Shown: positions 1 through 10,759 of the stretch, one piece after another | Layout: each line of letters starts with the position of its first letter | How positions within the stretch are numbered: the first letter of the stretch is position 1 | Source of the DNA: Zhengitettix transpicula | Lineage: Eukaryota > Arthropoda > Insecta > Orthoptera > Tetrigidae | DNA length: 64,000 nt | Assembly (NCBI GenBank): GCA_037074705.1 | Contig: CM073590.1 | Coordinates: 50,061,895-50,125,894, forward strand | Direction of reading: 5' to 3' | Translations under genes and position numbers: made by a program | Notes under the pieces: generated by a model | Database searches by the model: none | The model's input: only the letters and a program-made list of their open reading frames with translations | Told to the model about the DNA's origin: nothing

Positions 1-1000
1 TCAAAGATAGAGGACGAGCGACGTAGGCCTAAGTTGGGCAATAAATGCTGAAGTTTAATTATCTGTTGCTTTGTGGTATCTGTGGAAGTATTTAATTGAT
101 GATTGTCTGAGAGAGAGAAAGCTTGGAAAGAAACATTAATTGGGCATTCTGGAATATTTCGAACAAACTGAACATTAGGCGCTGGCGATAATACTGGCCA
201 GATTGAATGGTGGCCGCGGGCGAAACATTTTAGTCCGTACGAGGAGTCAGGAGTCTGGAGTTTTTTTTAGGGCAACAGGCTACATGAGGGTAATCCACTT
301 TGAGCAACTCCCCTTTAATAGCATAGGAGGGGATTTGAAAGGGGGGATGCGGAAGGGTGGAGGAAGGTAGCCAAGAGTTACTAGGGCCCCAGGGCTATTA
401 TTTAAGGATCCTAACCGGCATTCGCCTAAGGAAATGCAGGGAAAACCTTAGAAAACCTGCATCAGGTAGGTCGGACATTGGGTACTTGTCCCACGCTCTT
501 CCGATAGCGGGAGAGGAGTTTGTTGTCTGGATACCGCAAGGATAAAGTGTATGTGTTTGTGAAGTGTGTGTGAGAAAGTCTGTGTAATTTTATGCACAGA
601 AGGAACGTTTTAGAGTGAAGTGTGTTCCCGAACATCAAATATAAAATTGTAAGTAATGATTAATGATAAATTCTATAAATGTTAAATAAAGGTAATTAGT
701 CAGATTTCGTTTATTTTAACTTCATATTCCGTGTAATTGTTTAAATTGTAAATTTTATTGTATTTTGTTTGTCTTATCAACCCAGTGAAGACCCTGAGAT
801 ATAGAGTTTGATTTATTAAAAATGTAAATTGATTGTTTGTGTAACTTGATCTTGAAGTGGCAAAATAAAAGTAGGGATTCTTGAATTGTATTCTGAATGA
901 ATAAATTGTTTTGTTTAAAAATTTAATGACCTGTTTAATTTAAATTCCTGTAAAAATTCATCTATATTTTGTGCTCTAATGTGGGCAAATTAATTAGTTT
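1..1000 (+). mobile_element. LTR-like unit B1 (family B), interrupted
   Basis: Left edge runs off the window. It shares an ordered set of landmarks with five other units (B2-B6): GTCAGATTTCG near 700, CCCAGTGAAGACCCTGAGAT at 781-800 followed by ATAGAG, a GAATAAATTGTTTTGTT stretch near 897-913, and a box resembling a tRNA primer-binding site at about 971-990 (core GTGCTCTAATGTGGGC). The order matches an LTR followed by a primer site. No gag or pol follows. A family A retroposon sits at 261-527. Seen: the shared landmarks. Inferred: the LTR identity; an unrelated dispersed repeat is possible. Confidence 0.45.
261..527 (-). mobile_element. Family A retroposon copy A1, 5'-truncated
   Basis: Read on the minus strand it ends in ...GTTGCCCT followed by an A run (the T run at 261-268). 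About half the element is present; the distal half with the hairpins is absent, as in 5'-truncated retroposons. The short string TCTGGA occurs at both edges, which could be a short duplication or microhomology. Open frames inside are fortuitous. Confidence 0.75.
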
Positions 1001-1120
1001 TCAAGTTGTTACTAAAATTTGGGCAACAACTTGAAGCAAGTTTATAATTTGTCGTTTTTTTTTTGGTGCGACAAAGTTTCAAACAAATTAAATTAAATTC
1101 TTTATTTGTGGTTATTACAA

Positions 1121-1197
1121 TATATATATATATATATATATTGTATACCACAATATATATATATATATATTGTATACCACAATATATATATATATAC
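1121..1197. repeat. (AT)n with 31-bp higher-order period
   Basis: Three AT tracts are separated by a repeated TTGTATACCACAAT spacer, giving a period of roughly 30 bp rather than plain AT. It abuts the end of the mariner relic. Confidence 0.9.
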
Positions 1198-2405
1198 ATC
1201 AGGTTTATGAGCGTAATCTGCAGTTTATAGTAAAAAAAGGTTTTTTCATTGAAAACAAAAATAATTATTCAAAGTTCTGGTCATCGCTAGCTACACATTT
1301 TTCCTGTCTCTCGGGAAATTTGTGAATACCACGCCATAAAAAATCCTTCACTTTCGAGGCAAACCACTCATAAAGCCAATTTGGACGTCTTCATAAGAAT
1401 TGAAGAGCTGCTCCGTGTGCGCGTTGCCCATTGACGAAAATAGGTGTAGTCGGGAGAGGCCAAATTTGGTGAATAAGCGGCAGGAGGTAGCAGTTCCCAG
1501 TTGATTGCATCCAAGTAGTTTAGGACCATCGTTGACGTGCATGATGGTTCGTTGTTGTGGAGGAAAATCAGCTTGTCATGTCTTTGCTGATAATCCGACC
1601 TTTTTTCATGCAGTGCACGGTGCAGTTTGATCAGTCGTTGCTAGTAGCATTGGACATTTACATTTTCACTAGGTTTCAACAGTTCATAGTAGACGATGCT
1701 AATCCCACCAAACGCAGACCATCGTATTCCGTCCGATTTGTTTTGCGGAATATATTGATGGTTGGTCGGGAACAACCCACGATTTCTTGCGTTTGGGATT
1801 CTCCAAATATATCCACTTTTCATCGCCAGTCACAATTTGATGCGGGAACGACTTTTTTGTCACGCGAGCAAGATTTCGCATGTCTTTCGGTGTTGCTCCA
1901 TCGTTCACCCAATTTCCGACCCTTTGAACCTTTCCAATGGCACGTGACGCATGGAAATGCCTGGTTAATACCAAGTTGCTTGGCGAGAATTTATTGCGAT
2001 TGGATATTGGCATCGTCCAAAAGAACCTGCAATTGTTGGGCCGATTTTTACGCTTCTTATCGCTCAGGTAAAAAATTGCCGTCTTTGAACCGACGAAACC
2101 AATCTCTGCACGTTGTTTCCGATAAAGGACTGCCGCCATCGGCCTGCTTTTGATGCGATTCGGCAGCCGATTTCTTCAAATTGAACCAGAAAAGTAGAGC
2201 TTCCGGCAGATGCTCTTTTTTTTGGAAACAAACTAGACATGATTGCTAAAGGAAAAGAGTATGGTGTTGTATGAAATTGCTGATGATGTGCACTGACTAT
2301 TGTTAACAGGTGACAAATATAAAAATAATGCCGTATCCATAGTAGAATAATATTGTCACTAACGTCATCTATGAGCAAACAACGTATTTAAGCTTATACA
2401 ACTGA
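1197..2405 (-). mobile_element. Mariner relic 1
   Basis: The two ends form a decayed inverted repeat: CATCAGGTTTATGAGCGTAA at 1197-1216 against the complement of the sequence ending TTATACAACTGA at 2405, next to TA dinucleotides. Length is about 1.2 kb, usual for mariner. Inside is a minus-strand transposase pseudogene. No active frame remains. Confidence 0.8.
1265..2220 (-). pseudogene. Mariner (DD34D) transposase, dead
   Basis: Mariner transposases cut and paste the element at TA sites. On the minus strand I can follow the helix-turn-helix part (TCRDWFRRFKDG, near 2110), the KVQRVGNWV segment (about 1930), the first catalytic aspartate in VTGDEKWIYLENPKRKKSW (about 1800-1850), and the second catalytic block. 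The second block reads HNNEPS where mariners have HDNAPS, so that aspartate is lost. The C-terminal DYTYF...FNSYEDV part continues to about 1350. Several frameshifts and stops separate these blocks. The long plus-strand frame at 1557-2153 is an antisense shadow. Confidence 0.88.
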
Positions 2406-2518
2406 TATTTCTGAATTAATTGTTTACGTGTGCGATATTTAATGTTAACATATGTTTTGAGTACATTGTTTGATAATTGTTTCCTCGTAACCAGGATTAT
2501 CAGCGGATATTGAGGAAT

Positions 2519-2592
2519 TTGAGTGACTAAATCTATTGGTTAAGACAGCGGTCTAAAAAGTGAAAGATCGTGGTTTCAAATTCCAGTGACGC
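2519..2592 (+). repeat. tRNA-like (SINE-like) fragment
   Basis: TTGGTTAAGACAGC resembles a Pol III A box. GGTTTCAAATTCCAG about 35 bases on resembles a B box. The flanks do not form an acceptor stem, so a SINE head or tRNA pseudogene is likelier than a tRNA gene. Confidence 0.3.
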
Positions 2593-4835
2593 AGCGTCGT
2601 TAAAGCGATATAATAAGAAATAGATATAAACAGCCAGTAATGTCACCAGATGTTAGTAAATAAGACTGATTGTTGTACACATTTATGATGCTGCCTTAGC
2701 AAGACTTAAAAATATTGATGAAAGGCAATTATTTGTGGTTAATAACATGTGCTTTATTCCCCATCAATACTTGTCTGTTCAGTAAACTAGTATTTTTAAA
2801 GTTTAGTAATAGAAGTATTCTTTTGTTAACATTGGACTAACCCGTTAGTTTATTATTTAGCAATAATGATGTCTTAGCGCGACTATATGTTTCGACAAGA
2901 GCTGAAGACTACAGAAGATCCTATAGAATTGGTATGCATGAAGGCGACCTCCCAAAGACCTGTTTTAAATAACAACGATCAACTTCTTGATTACTTTTGC
3001 AAGGAAACGTGCCGGAGATAATCTTGCTTTGATCCTCTAGCATATTGAGTTCCTGTTCTTCAGTAAGCTGCCCTAATAAATATCTTTGGTGTGCAGACAG
3101 GAAATTGCAATTTTGAAGATGAATCTTAGCCAATGCTAACACTTCAATAAATTGGAACCATAAAACAAATTCCCATAGACTTGAGTAGTTAATTGTAACT
3201 TTGTATACGAACGTCTAGCTTCGTGTTTCCGTTTGTTACAATATATAAAAAAATAAACTTGCAAATATTTCTGAATTAAACAGTCTAAAATTTTTTATTT
3301 TTTGTACAGTTCCGGAACTTTTGACTGATTAAGTCATATTCAGCTGTTCATAACATAATTTATATTACACATACTTATGCTATCTAATTTATTACAATGT
3401 ATCAATTCTTACCTTATTTTCTTCACACACAAACTTCGTCAGAATTAATAACTTCTCTACCTGTATCGTTCTGATCCGTCGTTCTCATTAATATTTCTTA
3501 CATAAAAACAGAGACAATATAACAAAGATATCAACTAGAGTAGAAGGTCATAATTCTGATTAACGATAATTTTTTTCTCACAGTAATTCTACATTTTTCT
3601 TTAATTCCATTTATAAACCTGGCATAATTTTTAAGCAATTTCACCTCTGGGTTAGGAATTTTTTTTACTGAATAACAAACCAGTCTAATGAACATATTTT
3701 ATGAATTTATAAAACTAAGGTAATGTTTGCATTTCAATATATTATTAATTAATATATGTATAATTGATTTATCGCTCTCTAAAGTTGTTTCTGATTCTGG
3801 CTATGTGAAGATTAATTTATTCACAAGAATCATATTAATTTATACTGAGATCAAAGAATTAGTACATAAATTAAAAACAAAATTAATTAAATCTGACAGG
3901 AGACCTCGGCCGTAATAGCTAAAAATATTATTTCTACGTTCTTGTAGCCACAGAAAAGTATTCGACTTAAAAATAGAGCGTAACACCGACTTCAAAAGGC
4001 ACTAACTGGAATTTTGCAAATTGTCCTCCGAGACCCGTTAGGAAAAAGGAATTTTAAGATTATACAAAGACTACAGAAATTGTGCAGAAGGAACAGCCTC
4101 AAATCCTAATACTATTATTTTATTATTTATATTATAAATATTATATTATATTATTATTTTATTCAAAATACGCAATAGTATTATTAAATAAAATAATTCC
4201 AAGTTGAATAATCTTAATAAAAGTAGTATAACTTAAACTTGACATTTTATTTAGGTAAAATGATTTATCTGATGAATACGTAATTAAATTTCACATTTTA
4301 ACAGTAATGACTTAAATTTACTTCAATAAATTTATAATCATGACCAATTAGTTTTATTATTCTCATTTTTTAAGTCACAATTTGTAAAAATAAAACTATT
4401 TCATAACTTCTTAAATATTGTATTTTGAAATTTTCCTATCGTCAATATTGCCATCTGATCACGGAAAAATAAATTTTAACACAATTTAAATTTAAATCTA
4501 TTATATATAATAATATTAGACAGCATTATTTGCCATTATCATAATGACCAATCTCATAATTCTGATAAACATTGTGGATAAAATACAAACACAGTAATTA
4601 ATGAATTAAAAAAGCCTTCAAGAATCATACATTTTGAAAGATATTTTAAATTTGATAATTGATTTATGTATTATTTTTAACGCTGAGTCCAAATACGAAA
4701 TGAATTTTTTCTTATAACGTAATATTGTCATATTTTAGGAGGAAATAGCTCAAATCAAAATATTTCGACATTTTAATTGTATCATCTCATAAATAAGTAC
4801 TTTAAATTTACATTCTAGCGTTTCTTCGGTATCTC
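2593..4835. other. AT-rich intergenic stretch, no supported gene
   Basis: No transposon or coding pattern is evident except a short minus-strand frame at 2921-3148 (IEVLALAKIHLQNCN...). It vaguely recalls a TPR-protein exon but is too short to call. The rest is AT-rich with stops in all frames. Confidence 0.4.
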
Positions 4836-4839
4836 AAAA

Positions 4840-6250
4840 CTAACGCTTTCCTCTACTAAACTCTTCAACGTCCAGTAGTAACCAGCTATAATTCTGATAT
4901 TCCACCTCACTTGATATAGTCTCTCAATTTCGTTTATGCGTAAATTTTCAGGAACTAGTCCAGATGTGAGAAATTAACTTTTAAGCTGATATTGCATCAT
5001 AATATCTTGAAATTGTCAAGCTCATCTTCAAGAATAGTTTTGTAATGGTCTCCAAAATGCTAGTTACTACATTTTTAAAAGATTTCCAGGATGTTTCACG
5101 CTTGGTTCCATTTTCTCCTCAAAATTTTTGTTCTTTATCAGTTTTCTGATATCTGGCTCTACAAATACAAATTCCTTCAGCATTACTAGGGACAGACACG
5201 GAAACTGTTTAGACAGTAATTTAAAACAATCCTTGTTTTGGCAGTACCTTTATAAATTGTTTTATAAAGCCGAATTTTATTTGAAGCGGTGGAAGTCAAA
5301 TATTTAATGGATCAATCAAACTCTCTTTCAATATTTTTGATTCCATGTTCCAAGATCGTTCTTTATGGCTATTCTTTTTATTTTTGTATGATTCTTTTAT
5401 GACCGTTTTCCTATTCTCAAATAAAGCATGTAAATTTCATGTAACCACTGTTTTGACCAATACACGTAGACATCAACTTCAAATTACCGCAAAATATCCG
5501 AAACTGAATACGAAACTTTAGTAAATATTAATTCAAAATTTTCGTAGCACTCTTTGAAATGAACAGAATGCTGAACAGCTATAGGCATCCTCATTTTAAT
5601 TATTCAATAGTACTTCTTTTTGATAAGTCAATAAAAACTCTCCATTTGTCAGGTTTGTATTGTATTTTGAAAGTTGATATGAGCCCTAGAATATCGCTGT
5701 GTTGAGTACATTCTCTTGAGAGAAAAATAAATGAAACAAACTTCTTCTCTGTGCCGAAACCAATAAAATGGTGTACCAGATTTTTAACCAAATTTTTTCC
5801 TTCAAAAACTAAAACATCTGCCAATTTCTTTGGGGGATCTAAGCCTCTGACTAATTAATTTAATATATATTGCGTAAAAAGTAAAGGTTCATCATTACTG
5901 GGATCATATTCATCGTCAATTCCACATTGTCGTACCACTTCTAAATCACCAAAAATAGATTCTGGAGGCAACTGATCGATATAGTAGGTCCATGACGAAA
6001 AGGGCGTATGCCAGATGGGCAGTGTTAATAAATTATCTTTTTTTCTTCTTCGAATTGAACCCTTTCAAAAAGTAAACATCAATATTATTTATAGATCCTC
6101 TTCAAACAATTGGTATGCCAAGTCGAAACGTTCTTTTTACTTTGAAACCATCGTCTTAATACATACACTACCAAATTATCTTTTTAAATTGGGATCTCAT
6201 GTCAAATTAAAAGTAATTCACTATTTTGGTTTTGATGATCGTATGACGTA
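4840..6250 (-). pseudogene. Relic of arthropod-wide zinc-knuckle-like protein family, copy R1
   Basis: On the minus strand, in order: FKVKRTFRLGIPIV then a stop and RGSINNIDVYFLKGFNSKKKK (about 6140-6050); LPPESIFGDLEVV (about 5975); LVRGLDPPKKLADVL (about 5850-5810); YKPDKWRVFIDLSKRS (about 5650-5605); HFKECYENF (about 5560); LVMLKEFVFVEPDIRKL (about 5200-5140); IERLYQVRWNIRIIAGYYW (about 4950-4890). This order matches a multi-exon-length family I remember as 'uncharacterized protein' in many arthropod genomes. Its N-terminal cysteine cluster is followed by a long body. Many stops and frameshifts show it is dead. A second copy, R2, lies at 61657-62277 and aligns over the overlapping N-terminal part. 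Function of the family is unknown to me; its dispersal suggests it travels with a mobile element. Confidence 0.6.
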
Positions 6251-6684
6251 GCTCTTGGAGAGTGTTTGGATCATTCAAAATGCACCTAAGTATTAACTGT
6301 TATTGAGAGATAAAAAAAATAGCTTCCCATGGTGTGTATTGAACTTTTTGAAGTGGCCACTGTCGTTTCCCGTGGCTGAGTTCAAGGCAAAATGTGGCAT
6401 CAAAAGTTGTATTTTTTATTATTTTATTTCTATTTACAATCTGTTTGACACAATAAGTAAATATTATATATGTTATAATAATATAATGACATGAGAATGA
6501 AACCCACCGGTTTACAATTCCTAAGTTACTTTTACGACGCTTGCTGCTATAATAACGATTTGATTAGTCAAATTTGAGGTAAGTCGAGCGGTGAAAATCT
6601 TTTTCATGAATGTTTACGCTATTGTCTATTAGATTCAGAATTAGCTCATTAGAATTTTTCACTGTATTTCTTGATCAAACTTTT
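6251..6684. other. Intergenic, nothing recognised
   Basis: AT-rich, no open frame with recognisable motifs, no repeat shared with other parts of the window that I could see. Confidence 0.4.
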
Positions 6685-7715
6685 AACCGTATCGACTTTT
6701 AGGTCACACGTAGCACTTTACATTGAGATATTTCTAAAACCAATCTTAGCAAACAACAAGCTATTTCCTAATAATCAGTTCGGTTTTAGAAGCCGTCATG
6801 GAACTATCGAGCAATTCCACCAAATAATAAATATTATTAATAACGCATTCGAAGCAAAAATGCACTGCACCGCTGCATTTCTGGACATTAGCCAGGCGTT
6901 TGATGAAGTCGGGCATGAAGGGTTATATTATAGAATTAAAAAGAACCTATCAAACAGTTACGTCATCATCCTTAAATCTAATCTAACAGGAAGACACTTT
7001 CTAGTCAAACATCAAGACTTGCTACCAATAACATCCGGCGTGCCACAGGGTAGTGTCTCAGGACCTATACTTTACCTCCTGTATACGGCCGATCTACCAA
7101 TCACCACGAAGACTGCAGTTGCCACCTAAGCAGATATACTGCCGTATTAGCCGTACACCAGGATCTAATAGTTACATCACAGTATCTACACCTAACTGAA
7201 ATCAGTACAATTAACTTACACACTAAACCGAAGTACTTGCACACCGGTCATGCTTAACGGTCAACATCTGAAGCAAGCAGACGACGTCAAATAACTTGGG
7301 ATGCCATGGAAAAAGCATATTTTTTCCAAAAGAAGGCAACTCGGATTGAAATTGAGACAAATGCAGTGGCTGATAGGGAGGCGGTCCCAGCTGACACTTG
7401 AAAATAAATTACTGCTGTATAAGGCCATCCTTAAGCCCATATGGGATTCAACTGTGGGACACGGCAAGCAACTCCAATCTGGAGATACTGCAGCGATTTC
7501 AAAACAAGGTGCTACGTCTGCCTTGTATGTTCCAAACTCCACATAAACCTGCAAATACCAACGATAAGTGAGGAAATCAAGCGGTTTAGTACCAACTATT
7601 CCGCTAAAAGTGAGTTCCATCCAAACGAGCTCACGCGAACATTGTTTAAAACAGATAGTGAAGTGAGACGCCTGTAAAAGTTCAAACCCAATGACTTACT
7701 AGATAGATTTTAATA
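6685..7715 (+). pseudogene. Jockey-type LINE reverse transcriptase relic J1
   Basis: Non-LTR retrotransposon reverse transcriptase. Visible blocks in order: NNQFGFRSRHGTIEQ (finger region, about 6770), CTAAFLDISQAFD (motif A with catalytic Asp, about 6870-6905), SGVPQGSVSGPILYLLYTADL (motif B, about 7035-7095), then a stop and deletion where the (Y/F)ADD motif should be. It continues in other frames with WKKHIFSKRRQLGLKLR and SLTLENKLLLYKAILKPIW-like sequence (7300-7440) and EEIKRFSTNY (about 7570). The 5' part with the endonuclease is absent. No poly-A or duplication is visible. Dead. Confidence 0.85.
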
Positions 7716-7904
7716 AGGACAGTGAAGAAAGTGTAAACAGATATGTCATAAAGTCATTAAGATATATATGGAGTGACTTCACTGGAAGTATCTCCCACAA
7801 GCCACTGACTGTATAATATATTTCATACAATGTACTTATTGTATTGGAGAGATTGTATATGAAATGAATATAAAAATATTTGGATGTTGGTGTTGCCAGC
7901 TGTA

Positions 7905-8300
7905 CCCGAAATCTATATACTATAGGACCAGATGGGTTTGAAGACTGTGTTGTAGACGAGAAGCTCGTTGGGTAGGGATAATTTGGACTTTCGACCGAGT
8001 AACCAGTGGTGTTTACGAAATTTCAATTGTTTGCGGTTTTTCCAGATGTGGGGCTTCCACATCAAGCCCTTGTCTAAGTGTAGACCTATATATTTAATTT
8101 CTGTTTGCCGAGTTAGTGGAGTATTATTTCTTAAGACAATTTGAGATGTTCTTTTACATTTTGTAAACGTTATATGAAAGGATTTTGCTTCATTTAATTT
8201 AAAACGCGATATTTTCGTCCGGGCTCTGTTGTAGGAAACATCAAAAGTGGGTGCAAATTCCGTGGCCTTGGTAATAATTTCATTGTCCTGGTTTTGGTAA
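7905..8300 (-). pseudogene. Jockey-type LINE reverse transcriptase relic J2
   Basis: On the minus strand the frame reads FKLNEAKSFHITFTKC (about 8200-8155), IKYIGLHLDKGLMWKPHIWK (about 8095-8035), HWLLGRKSKLSLPNELLVYN and TVFKPIWSY (about 8000-7925). This is the thumb/post-RT region and matches the corresponding part of J1 on the opposite strand (WLIGRRSQLTLENKLLLYKA). J1 and J2 therefore lie tail to tail, about 190 bp apart. Only this part of the LINE is preserved. The shadow frames on the plus strand are not genes. Confidence 0.75.
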
Positions 8301-8555
8301 GACTGATTGTCTTGAGCCTATGATTACCTCGTAATAATTTTTTCTTCGATTAAAAACGCTTTATCTATGGTTGGAAAAGACTCATTCGCCGTTGCGTTGT
8401 CGTAAGATCGGCTACACTGAATTGAGGAAGTTGTTATTTGTGTTGGTGTCTTCTGTTGACAGAAGTCGATATATCAGGGTGGGGATCTCTGGGTGTTTGT
8501 GGCACTTGATAATCACTTATGGAGTTAATGAATGTAAGCTTTACAAGTGTAAGTT

Positions 8556-8660
8556 ATTAATAAATTTTTCGCGGTTGAGCACCGGGAACAGATTTCTCGA
8601 TGTTGACGAAAAAGGGAACGTTGCCGTTTTTGGACGCTCTGATCTATAAAAATAACTGGA
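8556..8660 (-). mobile_element. Penelope-like terminal-repeat fragment
   Basis: The minus strand carries a GAGAAATCTG...CTCAACCGCGAAA...TTTATTAAT string. It matches the plus-strand segment at about 10413-10464 just downstream of the Penelope-like relic (GAGAAATCTGAACC, CTCAACCGCGAAAG, TTTATTAATC). I infer a detached piece of the same terminal repeat. Confidence 0.5.
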
Positions 8661-9233
8661 GGAAAATTGGGACATGGTGTATTACACACAGACGTATACC
8701 TAGGAGTTTCCATCACCAGCGCAAAAGAAAACGGTATTAAAAACCCTTATACATAGAGCACGTTCTATAGAAGATAATGATAGGCAATGAAGCGAACTTA
8801 AGCAACCTAATTTAAAACAGAATTATATTGTAATGAATTATTTTATTGGGCTGGGTATTTTATATTAAAGCAAAAAAATTATTGACCATTTGAAATTGTT
8901 TTATTAGTATAAGATGAAAAAAAAACCTCTGATCTCAGGCACCTGTGGATTACGTAGCTGAGATTAGTTGCCTGCACCAAATACATACTGCCTATTCCAG
9001 TTTTCTGTTGTCCGCTGTAGTTTGAGATCCAAGATTTTCCCTTACTGAATCTTGCAGCTGGATGTAACGTCTCGGTCCTTGTTCTCCAATATTCGGCGGA
9101 TGACCTCGTACAACCAGTTGATGGGCAGGTGTATTTACTGTATGCTTTTCCCTTACTTGGATAAGCATACACTTCTGGATCCTATAACAAAACGTTCTTT
9201 CTGCCAAGTCTTTCCACGTCCTTCCAACACTCT
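8661..9233. other. Intergenic, nothing recognised
   Basis: Moderate GC with overlapping open frames of under 105 codons on both strands, none with known motifs. No terminal repeats seen. Confidence 0.35.
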
Positions 9234-9314
9234 CCTCGACGACTTTATTGAAACTGTTCTCCTCAACGTCTTTATTGCAACTCCTCTCCTCAACGTCTTT
9301 ACTGCAACTGTCTT
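9234..9314. repeat. 27-bp minisatellite, three units
   Basis: Three head-to-tail units of 27 bp starting CCTCGACGACTTTATTG, CCTCAACGTCTTTATTG and CCTCAACGTCTTTACTG. The period is a multiple of three, so the plus-strand frame (9052-9360) stays open through it, giving LLDDFIETV/LLNVFIATP/LLNVFTATV. I see no reason to call that frame a gene. Confidence 0.85.
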
Positions 9315-9599
9315 AAAATCTATCCTCCTACCCCGGAGCTGGATGTTTTCCCGCCCTTAGCGTCACGGACTTTTGTTGTTCTTAGCCGCATGGGATTTTC
9401 CCATGGGCCGATTGTACACTATCCTGGTATTAAAATAGCCACGTGCGTCTACCTGAGACGCGCCAGGTCGGCGTCTCGAATAGGGGAAGCAAAAGAATTA
9501 TCCAAACTACAGCAAACAACATTTCCGAAGATAAAGCAAAATTAAAATAAAATACGCGCGTTACTATATATGGTTTATCTTAACCTATGTAAACTAATG

Positions 9600-9662
9600 T
9601 AGGGGTCGCTAATGACATTTAAGTTAATGCGACATCAAACTTTTAATTAAAATTTTTTTAAA
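9600..9662 (+). mobile_element. 3' tail of an I-like LINE
   Basis: GTCGCTAATGACATTTAAG...AATGCGACATC...TTAATTAAAATTTT matches the 3' end motif seen complete at 12670-12728 and, reversed, at 34240-34310. Only the tail is present. Confidence 0.45.
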
Positions 9663-9663
9663 A

Positions 9664-10260
9664 AATGAAAGCTTGGTTCTGGAAGTCGAACATCTACGGC
9701 GTATGTTTATTATAAACGGATATTCTGAAAGAGAAACTGACGAGGCTCTTAGGAGTAAGAAAAAGAAGAAAAAAACTGAGTTGGATCCTATAGCCATAGC
9801 TTTCATTCCCTATGAAGGGCCAACAATGTCGAAGATTGGCAGGACATTGGCCAAACAATATAAAGACAGTATTTCGCTCACGGAGCAAAATACGACAGAT
9901 TCTGGGCTCTGTGAAATATGACATTGGCCTAAAAACTGCTGGAGTGTAAATGCAATTGCAATTGAGGCCGAAATACAGCGGACAAACTTTGAGGACCATA
10001 GAACAACGCTGCATTTAACATGAAATATATTTTCGTTTAAAGCAACCTGACAAATCGGCTGTAGCCGAGAATTCTCTTATGACAGGACACAAAATGTGTT
10101 TTTCGGACACTGTCGAATTAAAACAGGCGGAAAATTGACACGACAGTATGATTTTGGAAGCCATCGAAGTAAAATACATGACAATCTTTTAAACAAAGAC
10201 TCTGGTTTCTAAATCAGTAACGCGTGGAATCCAATTACTAAAATATTACACGACATGGAA
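9664..10260 (+). pseudogene. Penelope-like element relic, RT end and GIY-YIG endonuclease
   Basis: Penelope-like elements encode a reverse transcriptase fused to a GIY-YIG nuclease. Read across frames, the plus strand shows LEVEHLRRMFIINGYSERE (about 9675-9735), AFIPYEGPTMSKIGRTLAKQ (about 9805), KIRQILGSVKYDIGLKTAGV (about 9890-9945), YSGQTLRTIEQRC (about 9975-10012) and KQPDKSAVAENSLMTGHK (about 10040-10093). These correspond to the end of the RT-linker and the GIY-YIG core; the GIY-YIG tyrosine-containing motif is degraded to GV-stop and YSGQT. At least two frameshifts and several stops are present. The downstream terminal repeat at 10270-10450 supports the call. Confidence 0.72.
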
Positions 10261-10269
10261 ACATATGTG

Positions 10270-10450
10270 TCCTTGACAAGGTCGTCAGGCGTTCCTCAAC
10301 GGCCAATCAGATCGCAGCACGGAGTCTTGCAGTCCGAGTCTATAAATACGGCGCAAACGACTCGCAGCGACATAGTCTGACGACAGCGGTGGAGGATGAC
10401 CGCAGAAACGACAACTTCGAGAAATCTGAACCTGGTTCTCAACCGCGAAA
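10270..10450 (+). promoter_or_regulatory. Penelope-like terminal repeat with TATA promoter
   Basis: TATAAATA at 10341-10348, with a candidate start ACATAGTC around 10372 about 31 bases on. It is followed by CTGACGACAGCGGTGG and GACCGCAGAAACGACA, a block typical of the terminal repeats that carry Penelope promoters. A related fragment lies inverted at 8556-8660. GC content is clearly above the surroundings. Confidence 0.5.
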
Positions 10451-10524
10451 GATTTATTAATCTTATGGAGTTCACTGGGAGTGAAGGGGCTACGACCCAT
10501 AGGTTCGCAGGTGTGTTTACGATT

Positions 10525-10715
10525 GTTCTGGGTACACAGTCTACGCTAGACTCTACACACCGGAGTTGGCAACAATGTTGCCAACAAATGTTGTTCTTAG
10601 TGATGTTAACATCTCTTGGCAGCTATGTTGACGGGTATTATTGCCAACATTTGCTGTCAAAGTTTGTTACTCAACATTGTTGGTGACAAAAAATGTTGAC
10701 AACATTTTGTGTAAA
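10525..10715. repeat. CAACA/TGTTG palindrome cluster
   Basis: Dense short inverted motifs: TTGGCAACAATGTTGCCAAC at 10565-10584, then TGTTGAC, CCAACATTTG, CAACATTGTTGG and TGTTGACAACATT within about 190 bp. No coding sense. A looser cluster of the same words is at 61090-61190. Could be subterminal sites of a DNA transposon. Confidence 0.5.
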
Positions 10716-10759
10716 CGCGCGTTAACGCTCCGGGGCTCAAGCTTACACTCGCACCATTC

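Noticed and set aside
1121..1197. Palindromic AT repeats as a CRISPR or origin
   Set aside because: Simple AT microsatellite with regular spacer; nothing supports a CRISPR array in this eukaryotic sequence.
1557..2153. 198-codon plus-strand open frame
   Set aside because: Lies antisense over the mariner transposase relic; its product has no motif and the minus strand explains the sequence.
7281..7297. 17-base string CGACGTCAAATAACTTG shared with 44461-44477 in another LINE relic
   Set aside because: Falls at non-equivalent positions in the two reverse transcriptases, and one 17-mer repeat is not surprising by chance in 64 kb.
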